Notes: a model not told the origin generated them from the letters alone. Shown: positions 11,707 through 22,341, counted from the stretch's first letter. The stretch: DNA of 64,000 nucleotides from Psychrobacter sp. APC 3281 (GCF_030407815.1 NZ_JASDCS010000006.1:248001-312000); one strand, 5' to 3'. Made by a program: numbers and translations.

Positions 11707-12047
11707 CGAGTTACCCTTTTGATTGTTGGTCATGATTGATTCGCTCTATCTGCTATTTTGACAGCTTTCTTTGTGCTTCTCTAGCGAAATACATCAGATG
11801 GTAAGTTTTGATATAGCCTAATTCTCTATAAAAGAATGACAGCGTCATCCTCGCTAAGCATACTAATGTATAACTTACACTCGGTTTCCTTGTATCAAAA
11901 TTATATTAAACTGACTATACAACTATCTATCTGATACTATTTTTTATAGCCATCTTTATACACATATCAAACGACCACGCATAAAAAAGCAGCCACTATA
12001 TAATGACTGCTTTTTGTCTATTACGATATGAGCGTATCTCTAACTGA
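11707..12047. other. Intergenic region between two lipoprotein genes
   Basis: This A/T-rich region of about 340 bp is upstream of the minus-strand lipoprotein at 11170-11706. It contains the terminator of the next minus-strand gene at 11983-12016. I see no other gene or strong promoter match in it. Confidence 0.5.
11983..12016 (-). terminator. Rho-independent terminator of the MliC-like lipoprotein gene
   Basis: On the minus strand, AAAAAGCAGTCA pairs with TGGCTGCTTTTTT around a short A/T loop, 30 bp after the stop codon of the gene at 12048-12458. Confidence 0.75.
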
Positions 12048-12458
12048 TTAGATTTGGCAGTTTACTTGGTATTCTTTACCATCAGCCCATTTCATCGCAA
12101 AGATACCTTTGTCGCCTTTCATGTGCCATGCATAGACGACCTCTGGGTTTGAGTCGTTTACGTAGCTTGCGACTTCGCCTTTCACTTTACCGTTTAGGAT
12201 GATTGGCTGCTCGGCCCATTTTACTTTTGGTAGGGTAGCGTTGAGCATCACTTGTTCTTTATTGATAGATTGCTTTGCCATGATTTTGCTGTCATCGGTG
12301 CAGGTGTATGGTGCTGGTGCCATACGATCATAGGCGGCGGTTACTTTTTCTGGAACTGGCGTATCAGTTGCATCTGAGGTAGTTGGTGCGGTAGTCGCAC
12401 AAGCGCTCAATAGGGCAAGGACTGGTAGAGTGGTTACAATTTTAGTTATCATTTTCAT
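12048..12458 (-). CDS. Small lipoprotein with an MliC-like C-terminal domain
   Basis: This is a 136-residue lipoprotein. The ATG at 12458 (MKMITKIV) is preserved as the start because GGAGAG lies six bases upstream; the longer frame begins at a TTG that overlaps this ribosome binding site. The signal peptide ends in lipobox LLSAC. After a Thr/Ala/Asp linker comes a compact domain that begins YTCTDDS and ends WHMKGDKGIF...WADGKEYQVNC. This arrangement of an early Cys, a W-x-x-K-G-D turn and a closing Y-x-V-x-C resembles MliC/PliC membrane-bound inhibitors of C-type lysozyme. The similarity is weak and read by eye. The two Cys would form a disulfide in the periplasm. It has its own terminator and appears monocistronic. 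Confidence 0.8.
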   Translation of the reverse strand: MKMITKIVTTLPVLALLSACATTAPTTSDATDTPVPEKVTAAYDRMAPAPYTCTDDSKIMAKQSINKEQVMLNATLPKVKWAEQPIILNGKVKGEVASYVNDSNPEVVYAWHMKGDKGIFAMKWADGKEYQVNCQI

Positions 12459-12771
12459 AGTGCTCTCCAAAGCTTTTCGCTGTTGTCATTTACTTGTTCT
12501 TAATGATGCGTTTAACATATGAGGGTTATAGTAGCGAAAACGAACCATTTCAATGTTAGAAATTGTTCGTTGCCTGTTAGCTTCGTTACCCAACCGCTGT
12601 CTAATGTAACTTGTAATCTGAGACAGGGTGAAAAGTAAGCAGGATTAATTATGAAATCTGCGTCTATAAACTCGGTGCATAAAAAAGCGCCTATCACCGA
12701 GTGGCTGATAGACGCTTTTTTGTTTTACTTAACATGCTCTAGATTGAGCGTGTACTTTTATATTATAAACA
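12459..12771. other. Intergenic region with one terminator
   Basis: These 313 bp separate the MliC-like lipoprotein gene from ygiQ, both on the minus strand. It holds the ygiQ terminator (12681-12721) and presumably the promoter of the lipoprotein gene. A short open frame at 12512-12697 has no ribosome binding site and was not accepted. Confidence 0.5.
12681..12721 (-). terminator. Rho-independent terminator after ygiQ
   Basis: On the minus strand, AAAAAAGCGTCTATCA pairs with TGATAGGCGCTTTTTT around a nine-base loop, ending in six T about 50 bp after the ygiQ stop. Confidence 0.85.
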
Positions 12772-15219
12772 CTACTTGGTTTTACGTGGTGGCAGACCAG
12801 TATGCTGAGTCTGGAAATTGCCTTTGCTAACTTTCTTCTTACTGTTTTTACCTGCTGCACCTTTAGCTGACGCACTGTTGTTTGACGAGCCATTACTGCG
12901 CTTCACTGAGTCATTGCCAACACGGCTATTCTTTTTGCGCGCTGACTGATAAGTATCTTGCGCGGCATCACGCCCTTCTAAACTGGCGTTAAATGGTGGA
13001 ATCAAACAACCCCGGTTTTTACCAATCAAGTCACTACGACCCATGTCTTGTAAGGCTTTACGTAATAATACCCAGTTTTTTGGATCATGATAGCGTAAGA
13101 ATGCTTTATGCAATTTGCGCTGCTTGCCAGACTTGACGATATCCATGTCACCTTCATCACGACTGACTTTATGTAGCGGATCTTTGTGCGTGTGATACAT
13201 GGTAGTCGCGGTCGCCATTGGGCTTGGATAAAACGCCTGTACTTGGTCAGCGCGGTAGCCATTACTTTTGAGCCAAAGGGCAAGGTTCATCATATCTTCA
13301 TCCTTGGTACCCGGATGGGCGGCGATGAAGTAAGGAATCAGATATTGCTCTTTGCCCGCTTCCTGGCTGAACTGCTCAAACATGGCTTTGAATTGATCAT
13401 AGCTGCCCATGCCAGGTTTCATCATCTTCGATAGCACGCCTTCTTCAGAGTGCTCAGGCGCAATCTTAAGGTAACCACCGACGTGATGACTGACCAATTC
13501 TTTGACATATTCAGGATCTTTCACTGCCAAATCATAACGTAAGCCTGAAGCAATCAGGATTTTTTTCACGCCTTTGATATCACGTGCTTTACGATATAGC
13601 TTAGTCAAATTACTATGATCGGTAATCAAATTTTCACAGACGTCAGGATAGACACAAGACGGCTTACGGCAGTTCTTTTCAATTGTCTCATCTTTACAGC
13701 TGAGGCGGTACATATTGGCTGTTGGGCCACCAAGGTCAGATATCACACCAGTAAAGTTCGGTGCGGTATCACGAATTGCTTCTACTTCGCGCAAGATTGA
13801 ATCTTCTGAACGGCTCTGGATAATACGGCCTTCGTGCTCAGTGATCGAGCAGAAGGTACAACCGCCAAAACAGCCGCGCATGATATTGACCGAAAATTTA
13901 ATCATGTCATAAGCAGGGATACGCGCATCGCCATAGCTTGGATGCGGCAGGCGTGCGTACGGCAAGTCAAACACATAATCCATCTCCTCTGTTGAGAGTG
14001 GGACTGGTGGTGGATTGAGCCAAACGTCGATAGAAGTATGCGAGTTACCAGCACCGCTACTATGACGCTGCACAAGCGCACGGGCGTTACCTGGATTGGT
14101 CTCTAAATGCAGGATACGACTTGCATGAGCATAAAGCACAGGGTCAGATTTGACATGCTCGTAATCAGGCAGACGAATAACAGTTTTTTCACGTGGTGGC
14201 ATTTTTAGCTTATGCTTACGTGCGGTCATTGGCTTATCAAAGCCGCGCATTTGTACCACTTGCGTCTCTTCATCGACTTGTTCAGCGTTGATGACTTTAT
14301 TGGCAACTGGTTCTGCAACAAAGCCCTGATATTGCGATGACATAGATGAAGGCATGGCTTGGCCAACAGGCGAGTCCGATGGTTTGTTCTGCTCAATTGA
14401 ACAGCTATCAACGTCTTCGGTCATTACATAAGGGTTGATGATTGGATCGACACGGCCAACGGTATCGACATCGTTACTCGCGACCTCGGTCATATCTTCT
14501 TGCCAATGGCGACGGGTCGGGGTCAATAAGTAAGCCGTACCACGCAGTTTGCTCATCTGCTCAAAGCTATAGCCTTTAGACAGACCATGTACCACGTCGA
14601 CGATCGCACGCTCAGCATTACCATACAGTAAGACATCAGCACGCGCATCCAACAAGATACTACGGCGGACTTTGTCTGACCAGTAATCATAATGGGCGAT
14701 ACGGCGCAGACTGCCCTCGATACCGCCTAAAATAATAGGCACATCAGGATAGGCTTCACGGCAGCGCTGGCTATAGACGATAGCGGCGCGGTCAGGGCGT
14801 TTGTTTGCCACGTTGCCTGGAGAGTAAGCGTCATCGCTGCGGATTTTACGATCTGCCGTGTAGCGGTTGATCATGCTATCCATGTTGCCCGCGGTCACGC
14901 CATAAGCATAGACAGGTTTGCCCAGTTCCATAAAGGCGTCTTTGCTCTTCCAATCTGGCTGAGCAATGATACCAACACGGAAGCCTTGAGATTCTAATAG
15001 GCGACCAATAATCGCCATACCAAAGCTTGGATGATCGACATAAGCATCACCTGAGATGATGATGACGTCACAAGCATCCCAGCCCAGATCATCCATCTCT
15101 TTGCGGCTCATCGGCAGATAAGGCGCTGGCTCGTAGCAGCTCGCCCAGTGTTTGTCATAATCATAAAGTGGCTTGGTGCCTTGTTTAAAGGCAGTGCGGG
15201 CGATGGTATCGGCAGACAT
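12772..15219 (-). CDS. ygiQ: YgiQ-family radical SAM protein (UPF0313)
   Basis: This is a large radical S-adenosylmethionine enzyme of 815 residues whose substrate is not established. An N-terminal cobalamin-binding-like fold ([20 protein letters not shown] near residues 56-75) precedes a radical SAM core with the cluster ligands C450, C454 and C457 in [10 protein letters not shown]. The C-terminal tail is Lys/Ser-rich, typical of the family. Residues about 250-335 form an inserted low-complexity linker that is longer than in E. coli. It is monocistronic with its own terminator and faces away from amt across a 500-bp divergent region. Family assignment is firm because the opening motif and the cysteine spacing match; the reaction is unknown. 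Confidence 0.95.
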   Translation of the reverse strand: MSADTIARTAFKQGTKPLYDYDKHWASCYEPAPYLPMSRKEMDDLGWDACDVIIISGDAYVDHPSFGMAIIGRLLESQGFRVGIIAQPDWKSKDAFMELGKPVYAYGVTAGNMDSMINRYTADRKIRSDDAYSPGNVANKRPDRAAIVYSQRCREAYPDVPIILGGIEGSLRRIAHYDYWSDKVRRSILLDARADVLLYGNAERAIVDVVHGLSKGYSFEQMSKLRGTAYLLTPTRRHWQEDMTEVASNDVDTVGRVDPIINPYVMTEDVDSCSIEQNKPSDSPVGQAMPSSMSSQYQGFVAEPVANKVINAEQVDEETQVVQMRGFDKPMTARKHKLKMPPREKTVIRLPDYEHVKSDPVLYAHASRILHLETNPGNARALVQRHSSGAGNSHTSIDVWLNPPPVPLSTEEMDYVFDLPYARLPHPSYGDARIPAYDMIKFSVNIMRGCFGGCTFCSITEHEGRIIQSRSEDSILREVEAIRDTAPNFTGVISDLGGPTANMYRLSCKDETIEKNCRKPSCVYPDVCENLITDHSNLTKLYRKARDIKGVKKILIASGLRYDLAVKDPEYVKELVSHHVGGYLKIAPEHSEEGVLSKMMKPGMGSYDQFKAMFEQFSQEAGKEQYLIPYFIAAHPGTKDEDMMNLALWLKSNGYRADQVQAFYPSPMATATTMYHTHKDPLHKVSRDEGDMDIVKSGKQRKLHKAFLRYHDPKNWVLLRKALQDMGRSDLIGKNRGCLIPPFNASLEGRDAAQDTYQSARKKNSRVGNDSVKRSNGSSNNSASAKGAAGKNSKKKVSKGNFQTQHTGLPPRKTK

Positions 15220-15720
15220 GGGCGGACCTGTTAATTAGAAAAATGGCACTAAAAATACAGCCCTTATTACCCAATGATAATAAAGGCGAATTTAAAAGCG
15301 CTCATTTTAACATGAATCGCCTTCACTATGCGACCTATTCTATTAGGGACGATTGCCGATAAGTTATTGATAGCGTGAGATAAACTGCTCATGCAAAGTA
15401 AGCTATCCGCACAGCAAAATAATGGCAAAAACAGTCTAGACAGAACAGTCACATTATTAGTTCAATCAAACTTACTTCCAACAATCATTCTCTACCCTAG
15501 TTCAATTTATAGCTACATTCTCGCAAACGTAGTAGTCAAAATACCGACTTGGCTGCTACTGGTCATTTGTTTTCTTATATTTATGACTTCCTTCAATTTC
15601 TAATAAGAGGTTTTGGCACAGGTTTTGCTCCACCCTTGTTAGGGCTTATTTGTGTGCATTGATGAGTAAAAATAGTGCACCGATAAAATTTGAACGGATA
15701 GATAAGTGTTTGGAGATAAA
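15220..15720. other. Divergent intergenic region between ygiQ and amt
   Basis: About 500 bp must hold the promoters of both flanking genes. A 70-codon frame at 15391-15603 with a hydrophobic end was considered and not accepted because it lacks a convincing ribosome binding site. I see no glnK-like gene, hairpin or RNA gene. Confidence 0.5.
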
Positions 15721-17118
15721 ATGAGAACATCATCTGTTGGACTGGACACGATAAAGACATTATTAAAACTATTACAACCATCAAAACTATTGCTAAGTAA
15801 TAGGCTGGTGCTAAGTACAGTATTGTTTGCAATGATGGGTAGCGCCCAAGCCGCTGGGACCGACACATTGACAGTAGCACAGCTGCTCGAATATCAAAAT
15901 ATCGCTTGGATAATCTGGGGCGGGGTATTGGTGTTCTTTATGCAGGCAGGTTTTGCTCTACTTGAGAGCGGATCAGTACGAGCGAAAAACGCGTTAAACG
16001 TGATGATGAAAAACTATACCGATATGTGCATCGGTGGTCTGGCGTTCTACTTAGTTGGTTTTGGGCTGATGATGGGTACTAATAATTCAGGCTTTGTCGG
16101 TACGGATCATTTTATGCCAGTCGCGTTGTCCAATATGGACTGGGCGTTGATGTTCTTTCAGATGATGTTTGCAGCGACAGCGGTGACGATTGCAAGCGGT
16201 GCGATGGCAGAGCGCGTTTCCTTTATCGGCTATGCGGTGGCGGCCTGTTTGATTTGTTTGTTTATTTATCCCGTGTTTGCCAGTTGGGTATGGGGCGGTT
16301 ATTTCGGCGGTACAGGCTGGCTAGCTGAGCTTGGCTTTATTGATTTTGCTGGGTCTACTGTTGTGCATTCTATCGGTGGCTGGTTGGCATTGGCAGGTAT
16401 TTTGGTTATTGGCCCAAGGCTAGGCCGCTTTGCACCTGATGGTACCCCAAGACTCATCGCAGGGCATAACATGACGTTGCTGGCGTTAGGCGGATTTATC
16501 CTATGGTTTGGCTGGTTCGGCTTCAATGCTGGGTCGACGTTATCTATCACTGGCAATATTGGTTTAATCGCAGTCAATACTTTTGTCGCTGCAGTGAGTG
16601 CGGTGGTGAGCTATATGTTGATCTCCCGATCGCTCAACAAAGCCATTTTGCTGAGCGATAGTGTCAATGCCAGTTTGATTGGTCTGGTATCGATTACTGC
16701 AGGCTGTGCGACCACAACGCCTGTATTTGCCATTATTATCGGTGCGGTCGCTTCAGTGGTGTATATCTTATCATCGCAAGCGCTATTAAAATTCAAAGTA
16801 GACGATGTGGTCTCGGCAGTGGCAGTACATGGTTTTGGCGGGGCATGGGGTACGCTCGCCGCAGGATTGTTTTATACAGGAGATTTGTTTAACTTATCGC
16901 GGCTAGGCGTGCAAGCGCTGGGCGTCGGTGTAGCGTTAGGCTGGGGACTGGGATTGGGGCTAGTGATGTATAAGCTGATTGATCTAAGCTTCGGGTTAAA
17001 AGCAAGCCGCTTACATGAGCAGCGCGGCCTTGATTATACCGAGCATGCAGAGCTTGGTTACCCTGAATTTCAGAAGCAAATGTTTGATTCCAAGAGTTTA
17101 ACCGAGCGGCATTTATAG
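15721..17118 (+). CDS. amt: Ammonium transporter, Amt family
   Basis: Amt channels bring ammonium/ammonia through the inner membrane as trimers. The start is ATG 15721, since GGAG lies five bases upstream; an in-frame GTG at 15706 sits upstream of that site. The protein has 465 residues. An N-terminal signal sequence ends near SAQA (residue 44), then come about eleven membrane segments. Both pore histidines are visible, in STVVHSIGGW and VAVHGFGGAWG, and the motif WGGVLVFFMQAGFALLE opens the first helix. The C-terminal tail with HAELGYPEF is the usual PII-contacting end. No glnK neighbour is present. A 210-residue unknown protein follows 10 bp later and is probably co-translated. Confidence 0.96.
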   Translation: MRTSSVGLDTIKTLLKLLQPSKLLLSNRLVLSTVLFAMMGSAQAAGTDTLTVAQLLEYQNIAWIIWGGVLVFFMQAGFALLESGSVRAKNALNVMMKNYTDMCIGGLAFYLVGFGLMMGTNNSGFVGTDHFMPVALSNMDWALMFFQMMFAATAVTIASGAMAERVSFIGYAVAACLICLFIYPVFASWVWGGYFGGTGWLAELGFIDFAGSTVVHSIGGWLALAGILVIGPRLGRFAPDGTPRLIAGHNMTLLALGGFILWFGWFGFNAGSTLSITGNIGLIAVNTFVAAVSAVVSYMLISRSLNKAILLSDSVNASLIGLVSITAGCATTTPVFAIIIGAVASVVYILSSQALLKFKVDDVVSAVAVHGFGGAWGTLAAGLFYTGDLFNLSRLGVQALGVGVALGWGLGLGLVMYKLIDLSFGLKASRLHEQRGLDYTEHAELGYPEFQKQMFDSKSLTERHL

Positions 17119-17128
17119 GAGAGAGCTG

Positions 17129-17761
17129 ATGAATATTGATACTCAATCCGTAGACCAAGCTGTGACTGCGATGGCAGAAGTACTTGCCGACTATCTACAT
17201 CCTGAAGAGGTGCGACTGCTTAAATCACAGTGGCAGCGTTACTCGACGGTCTCCGTAAAAATGATGCAACAGTGCGTCTTGGATGCGACAAGGCGCTATC
17301 CTGAGCTGCAAGCTTATAAGTCTGATATTAGGAAAGGCTTTTGGGCTACGTTGCAAGCGGACAGTCAGCAAACAGTTGAGGCTAATAGTCATAATGGTCA
17401 TAATGAAACAGTTAAAGTGCCAGTCCCTGTCTCTGAGTTGGTTCTGGCGTTTTATACCGTCATAGAAGCGCTGCGCAGTCAGCTATCAGAAACAGAAAGT
17501 CGCAACCTATTTCTGACCATGCACCAAACTGTTTCGCAAGAACGCACCTTCAAAGGGCATAGTCTTAACATTAGTCAATTTTTAGAAGGCAATCGGCCGT
17601 CTGTACCTGATAATGAGCACCTGTTAAATAATTTGATGCAGTTGGCTTATGTATGCTTATGTGATGTTGCAGGCCCTGTCGAAGCAGATGAGATGATGTT
17701 TCGAGCGGCAGAGAAAGCAAAACAAAACTACCCGAAAACATTGGTCGAAAAGTTATTCTGA
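17129..17761 (+). CDS. Unknown protein co-transcribed with amt
   Basis: This is a 210-residue soluble protein without signal or membrane segments. I do not recognise the family. It is helical and rich in Gln, Glu and His, with a central QQTVEANSHNGHNETV stretch that looks like a flexible loop. AGGAGAGAG precedes the ATG at ideal distance, and the start lies 10 bp after the amt stop codon, so the two genes are almost certainly one operon. The association suggests a role linked to ammonium uptake or nitrogen status, but it has no PII-like or uridylyltransferase-like motif, and this remains a guess. A hairpin follows the gene. Confidence 0.8.
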   Translation: MNIDTQSVDQAVTAMAEVLADYLHPEEVRLLKSQWQRYSTVSVKMMQQCVLDATRRYPELQAYKSDIRKGFWATLQADSQQTVEANSHNGHNETVKVPVPVSELVLAFYTVIEALRSQLSETESRNLFLTMHQTVSQERTFKGHSLNISQFLEGNRPSVPDNEHLLNNLMQLAYVCLCDVAGPVEADEMMFRAAEKAKQNYPKTLVEKLF

Positions 17762-17772
17762 AATGTTGAGTA

Positions 17773-17815
17773 GGCACGTTACGGTTGGGTGCGGAATACT
17801 TTCCGATAACGTGCC
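17773..17815 (+). terminator. Hairpin after the amt operon
   Basis: GGCACGTTA and TAACGTGCC pair perfectly around a 25-base loop. The following bases (TTATATAAAG) form only a weak T-run, so it may act as a stabilising hairpin or a weak terminator. Confidence 0.45.
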
Positions 17816-17828
17816 TTATATAAAGGGG

Positions 17829-17884
17829 CTTTTATAACGTAGCTTTTATAACGTAGCTTTCAAGATGTAGCTTTCATGGCGTAC
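17829..17884. repeat. Four degenerate 14-bp tandem repeats
   Basis: Four copies lie head to tail: CTTTTATAACGTAG twice exactly, then CTTTCAAGATGTAG, then CTTTCATGGCGTAC. They fill the space between two convergent genes, beyond the hairpin. Confidence 0.8.
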
Positions 17885-17932
17885 CTTGAAACTTGATACT
17901 AGTCGATGAGCGGTCTAATAGTATTTAGCTAT

Positions 17933-18697
17933 CTAGTCCAATAGCTGAAGTGGGAAAGTAACCACGTCAAAGGCGAGGGCAAAGGGTAGCAGTACTAGCT
18001 TTTGTGCGCCATTTGGACCGCTACGAGTGAAGACATCCTGCTGAGTTTGTGTATAAAAACTCACCGTATATGGTTTAGTCAGTGCGCGATAGTTTGACTG
18101 AATTAACCCCAAGTTACTAACTTGCGGATAGATAGCGCCTTTGACAGGAACGCTAAAACAAAAACGCTGAGCATTGATACGTTGATCGCTCGCGGAGGTA
18201 CACTCTTGACCGTTATTTTGCAAAAAGAACTGATAGTCTGAGCGCCCAAACTCATCTTTTAATTTGGCATAAGACAATTTCATCTCACCTTGGAAGTACC
18301 CATCATTATTGGGTACATGAAAGCTCATGTCGTTATCCACTTGAATATTTTTTTGCGTGAGGTTACTCAGTAAGTTCACCATCTCTGTCCCACCTTGGGT
18401 AAGGACGTAGCTGTTTTTTTCTCCTACGATAACCATTGACGCGTTTGGCATTTTTGGTAACGCCTGCGCAGGACGACCAAAAGCAACAATTTGATCTTCA
18501 GACAGTATTTGCTTCGTTGTGTTCGTAGTGACATGCCCGCTATTGTCTAACAATGAGCTAGTCGCACAGCCTGAGCTGGCTAGTACCGTAGCAAACAAAG
18601 CGCCTGCTATCACCTTTTTTGGATTTAATGGTTTTAGGTCTAACAGTTTTAGTGACGCTTTCATATTCTTGTTAGCAGCATTTGTGTGGTCAGTCAT
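17933..18697 (-). CDS. Putative lipoprotein, function unknown
   Basis: This is a 254-residue predicted lipoprotein. The start at 18697 is supported by AAGGAAG about nine bases upstream. It gives an unusually long N-region (about 28 polar or basic residues) before the hydrophobic core and lipobox LASSGC; an internal ATG at codon 12 would be more conventional but lacks a ribosome binding site. The mature part has two cysteines (CTSASDQ and RFCFSV) and a C-terminus ending in LLPFALAFDVVTFPLQLLD, a hydrophobic stretch shared in style with other exported Moraxellaceae proteins. I cannot name a family. It converges on the amt operon and appears monocistronic. Confidence 0.75.
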   Translation of the reverse strand: MTDHTNAANKNMKASLKLLDLKPLNPKKVIAGALFATVLASSGCATSSLLDNSGHVTTNTTKQILSEDQIVAFGRPAQALPKMPNASMVIVGEKNSYVLTQGGTEMVNLLSNLTQKNIQVDNDMSFHVPNNDGYFQGEMKLSYAKLKDEFGRSDYQFFLQNNGQECTSASDQRINAQRFCFSVPVKGAIYPQVSNLGLIQSNYRALTKPYTVSFYTQTQQDVFTRSGPNGAQKLVLLPFALAFDVVTFPLQLLD

Positions 18698-18861
18698 GAT
18701 TAGGCTTCCTTGTCTAATAAATGGGCTTACGAAACTAACTATCGAGTTTTTATTTCTTCTCGGATGTCTAGTGAATATCGTACAGGGTTTAGAGGTAACT
18801 TAGCTACTCATCATCCATTGTCATATGATCTGTAAGTTTAGCTGAGATGGATTAATTATAA

Positions 18862-19329
18862 TTAATCTAGGGTGATTTTAGTTCCACTCTTAGTGAAGTT
18901 CATCACAAACTGGCTTTTGAAGTTGCGCACATTATTTTCGTAAGTCAGTAAGCTGCGAGTGAACTGATGATAGTCGCTCATATTCTTTGCATTGACCATC
19001 AGCATAAAATCAAAATCGCCTGATACTTCATAGCAGCTCATGATACGTGATTGCGCATCCATCAAGCGCTCAAACCGATGCTGCATTGAAGTGTTAGAGC
19101 GCTCCATTTCTATCATCACTACGGCTGTCAGGCCATAGCCCACTTTGTCAGGATTGACGATGGCCACTTGTTTGGTAATCACATCACTATCTATCAGCGC
19201 CTGTATGCGCCGCTGCGCCGTCGCGATAGATACATGCACTTGCTCTGCGACAGTTTTAAGCGGTAATGTCGCATCATCTTGCAGCAAGTTCAAAATGGCT
19301 TTATCAATATTATCTAAAGTATGGCTCAT
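18862..19329 (-). CDS. Lrp/AsnC-family transcriptional regulator
   Basis: This is a 155-residue DNA-binding regulator. An N-terminal winged helix-turn-helix opens with LDNIDKAILNLLQDDATLPL and SIATAQRRIQAL (recognition helix). It is followed by the ligand-sensing RAM domain, whose hallmark GDFDFMLMV lies near residue 107. AAGGATG sits seven bases upstream of the ATG. Family members bind amino acids and change oligomeric state to activate or repress nearby genes. The gene is divergent from an EamA-type exporter 240 bp away, a common Lrp-regulator/exporter arrangement, so control of that exporter is the likely task. The ligand cannot be read from the sequence. Confidence 0.95.
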   Translation of the reverse strand: MSHTLDNIDKAILNLLQDDATLPLKTVAEQVHVSIATAQRRIQALIDSDVITKQVAIVNPDKVGYGLTAVVMIEMERSNTSMQHRFERLMDAQSRIMSCYEVSGDFDFMLMVNAKNMSDYHQFTRSLLTYENNVRNFKSQFVMNFTKSGTKITLD

Positions 19330-19571
19330 ATCAGGACATCCTTAATAGTAGAGTCTTCTATCTGTTTTTATAAATATTATCACTAAAAATACTAATATAA
19401 GAAAATAATCATTTATACGACAACTATTTGATATTTTTATTCATAAAGACATTTATATAGAGATAATATATCAAAGCACCCTAGTAAAATAGACCATACC
19501 AATCAGAGCTGCTTTAAAAAAAAATCTAGCAATTGGTTTTCTATCATCTATTAATAGCTACGGTGCTTATC

Positions 19572-20594
19572 ATGTCTATCTCACTGCTCTCCAATGTATT
19601 CGCTAATACGCTAGCAACGACTGCTGCACGTTTGCCACTACCTGCGATTTGGACGACAGGTAGCGCACAACAACGCACATTAATACTAGGGGTGTCTTTT
19701 GCCATATTATCCAATGTTCTATTTGGCGTACTCTATGCGTATAGCAGTTTTTTGTCGCCATTATCAGGGACGCAAGTTTTTATCTGGCGCATGCTCGCGA
19801 TGTGGGCAGCGTTGGTCGGATACCTGATGGTAAGTGGACGTCTGGGATTGCACATTGATAAATTGAAAGTGATAAAAGGCGCTAAGCAGTGGGCTTGGCT
19901 GCTATTACCTACACCGATATTTCTCAGCCAGTTTTGGTTATTTATGTGGGCGCCAGTGAATGGGCAAGGTGTGCAAACCGCAATGGGGTACTTCTTATTC
20001 CCATTAATGATGGTGGTGTTTGGTTGTGTCCTCTTTGGCGAAAAACTCAGCCGTTTGCAATGGTTGGCAGTGGCCTTTGCTGCATTGAGCGTAGGTAGCG
20101 AAGTTATCCGTACGCAAAGTGTCTCTTGGGCGACGCTATGGGTATGCGGTACGTATCCTATTTACTACATTTTACGCCGACTGCAGGGAATTGGCGCAGT
20201 AACTGGATTATTGGTTGATTTAACGATATTTTCGCCTTTTGCTCTTGCTTACTTGTTCTTCTTTGCCCCAAGCAGTTTGGCATTGGTTAGCGGCTCTGGT
20301 TTCTTTATCATGATGCTAGTAGGTTTAGGTGTGCTCAGTGTCTTGGCGATGAAGACCAATATTGATGCCAGTCAAATGCTACCAGTCAATGTCTATGGCA
20401 TGATGAGCTATTTGGAGCCTGCGTTGCTATTTATCTTGGCAGTGACCGTACTAGGTAACCCATTTGAGTCAGCGATGATCTATAGCTATGGTCTGATTTG
20501 GCTAGGTATTGGGTGTTTGATTGCACATGGTGTTAGACAATTGCGTCAGGCTAGTAGAAAGACAGCAGCATCTCTAGAAGAGCAAATGGCATAG
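19572..20594 (+). CDS. EamA/DMT-family transporter (RarD-like)
   Basis: This is an inner-membrane transporter of 340 residues with about ten hydrophobic segments. It has the RarD-type opening ILGVSFAILSNVLFGVLYAY followed by LSPLSGTQVFIWRM. The frame is open from a TTG at 19533, but the ATG at 19572 is the more plausible start; its ribosome binding site is weak. DMT exporters move amino acids, metabolites or toxic analogues. E. coli RarD is linked to chloramphenicol tolerance by name, but substrates in this branch are not established. The divergent Lrp-type regulator suggests an amino-acid-related substrate and inducible expression. It is followed by a strong bidirectional terminator. Confidence 0.88.
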   Translation: MSISLLSNVFANTLATTAARLPLPAIWTTGSAQQRTLILGVSFAILSNVLFGVLYAYSSFLSPLSGTQVFIWRMLAMWAALVGYLMVSGRLGLHIDKLKVIKGAKQWAWLLLPTPIFLSQFWLFMWAPVNGQGVQTAMGYFLFPLMMVVFGCVLFGEKLSRLQWLAVAFAALSVGSEVIRTQSVSWATLWVCGTYPIYYILRRLQGIGAVTGLLVDLTIFSPFALAYLFFFAPSSLALVSGSGFFIMMLVGLGVLSVLAMKTNIDASQMLPVNVYGMMSYLEPALLFILAVTVLGNPFESAMIYSYGLIWLGIGCLIAHGVRQLRQASRKTAASLEEQMA

Positions 20595-20692
20595 AAAGCC
20601 ACTGGCTAGATGCTATAAAGATGGCTATTTTGCAAAGTCTATTTTTACCAACTAGCGTTTAAAATAGTTATTGATAAAATGTTGTAAACAAC

Positions 20693-20732
20693 AAAAAAGG
20701 ACGGCTCAGTAAATATTGAGCCGTCCTTTTTT
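20693..20732. terminator. Bidirectional terminator between the exporter gene and smpB
   Basis: AAAAAAGGACGGCTCA and TGAGCCGTCCTTTTTT form a perfect 16-bp stem with an eight-base loop. A-run and T-run on both sides allow it to serve the two convergent genes. Confidence 0.92.
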
Positions 20733-20750
20733 ATATAGATTAAATAGTGC

Positions 20751-21227
20751 TTAATCTAAATGCTGTTTGAAACCGCGCTGCTTATCACGTTCCCAGTCAC
20801 GATCTTTTAGTGTTTTACGCTTATCATGTTGCTTTTTACCCAAGGCTAGGCCAATTTGGCATTTCACCAGTGAGTTTTTCCAGTAACAAGACAACGGTAC
20901 ACAAGCGTAGCCTTTCTGGTTGATTGCCCCAGATAGTTTTTCGATCTCACGACGGTTCAGCAGCAGTTTACGGGTACGAATACTGTCTGGACTAACGTGC
21001 GTTGAGCTCGATAGCAATGGCTGAATGTGCGCCCCAAACAAGAAGGCTTCGTTATTACGGAATATGACGTACGCTTCAGTAATCGTCATTTTTCCTGCAC
21101 GAATGGCTTTTACTTCCCAACCTTGTAATGCCAGTCCTGCCTCAAAGGTTTCTTCGATAAAATACTCATGACGCGCCTTTTTATTGGCGCAAATCTGATT
21201 ATCTGGCTTTTTTGATTTTTTTGACAT
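20751..21227 (-). CDS. smpB: SsrA-binding protein SmpB
   Basis: SmpB binds tmRNA and delivers it to stalled ribosomes for trans-translation. The 158-residue protein carries the family landmarks [33 protein letters not shown] and the C-terminal [18 protein letters not shown], whose basic tail enters the empty mRNA channel. GGAG lies upstream of the ATG. The length is normal. It converges with the exporter gene across a shared terminator and is divergent from coaD, with about 250 bp between. No tmRNA gene is seen in this window. Confidence 0.98.
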   Translation of the reverse strand: MSKKSKKPDNQICANKKARHEYFIEETFEAGLALQGWEVKAIRAGKMTITEAYVIFRNNEAFLFGAHIQPLLSSSTHVSPDSIRTRKLLLNRREIEKLSGAINQKGYACVPLSCYWKNSLVKCQIGLALGKKQHDKRKTLKDRDWERDKQRGFKQHLD

Positions 21228-21427
21228 AATTTCTCCATAAGGATGACCTAAGACACAGGCTCCTTATTTAATCAGTCCCACTAATTCCTCATCCTAATCC
21301 AATAACTAGTCTTGTTTTTTATTTCGATTATGAGATGGATGAGTCGAACTGCCTATTGTATCAAAGCCTCTGATGAAAAGGTAAATCAGCTGTTAGGACA
21401 AATGTAGCAGATAAGTATTAAGTTTGA

Positions 21428-21997
<570 letters not shown>

Positions 21998-22065
21998 AAG
22001 ATGCTGTATCAAAGATATGCTGCTAGCACTTGCTAAAACAGTAAGGAGCAGCCATATATGACTGA

Positions 22066-22341
<276 letters not shown>

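Noticed and set aside
12512..12697. Minus-strand 61-codon frame
   Set aside because: No ribosome binding site and it overlaps the ygiQ terminator.
15391..15603. A 70-codon plus-strand frame with hydrophobic end upstream of amt
   Set aside because: It has no convincing ribosome binding site, lies in the divergent region between ygiQ and amt and has low-complexity, A/T-driven composition.
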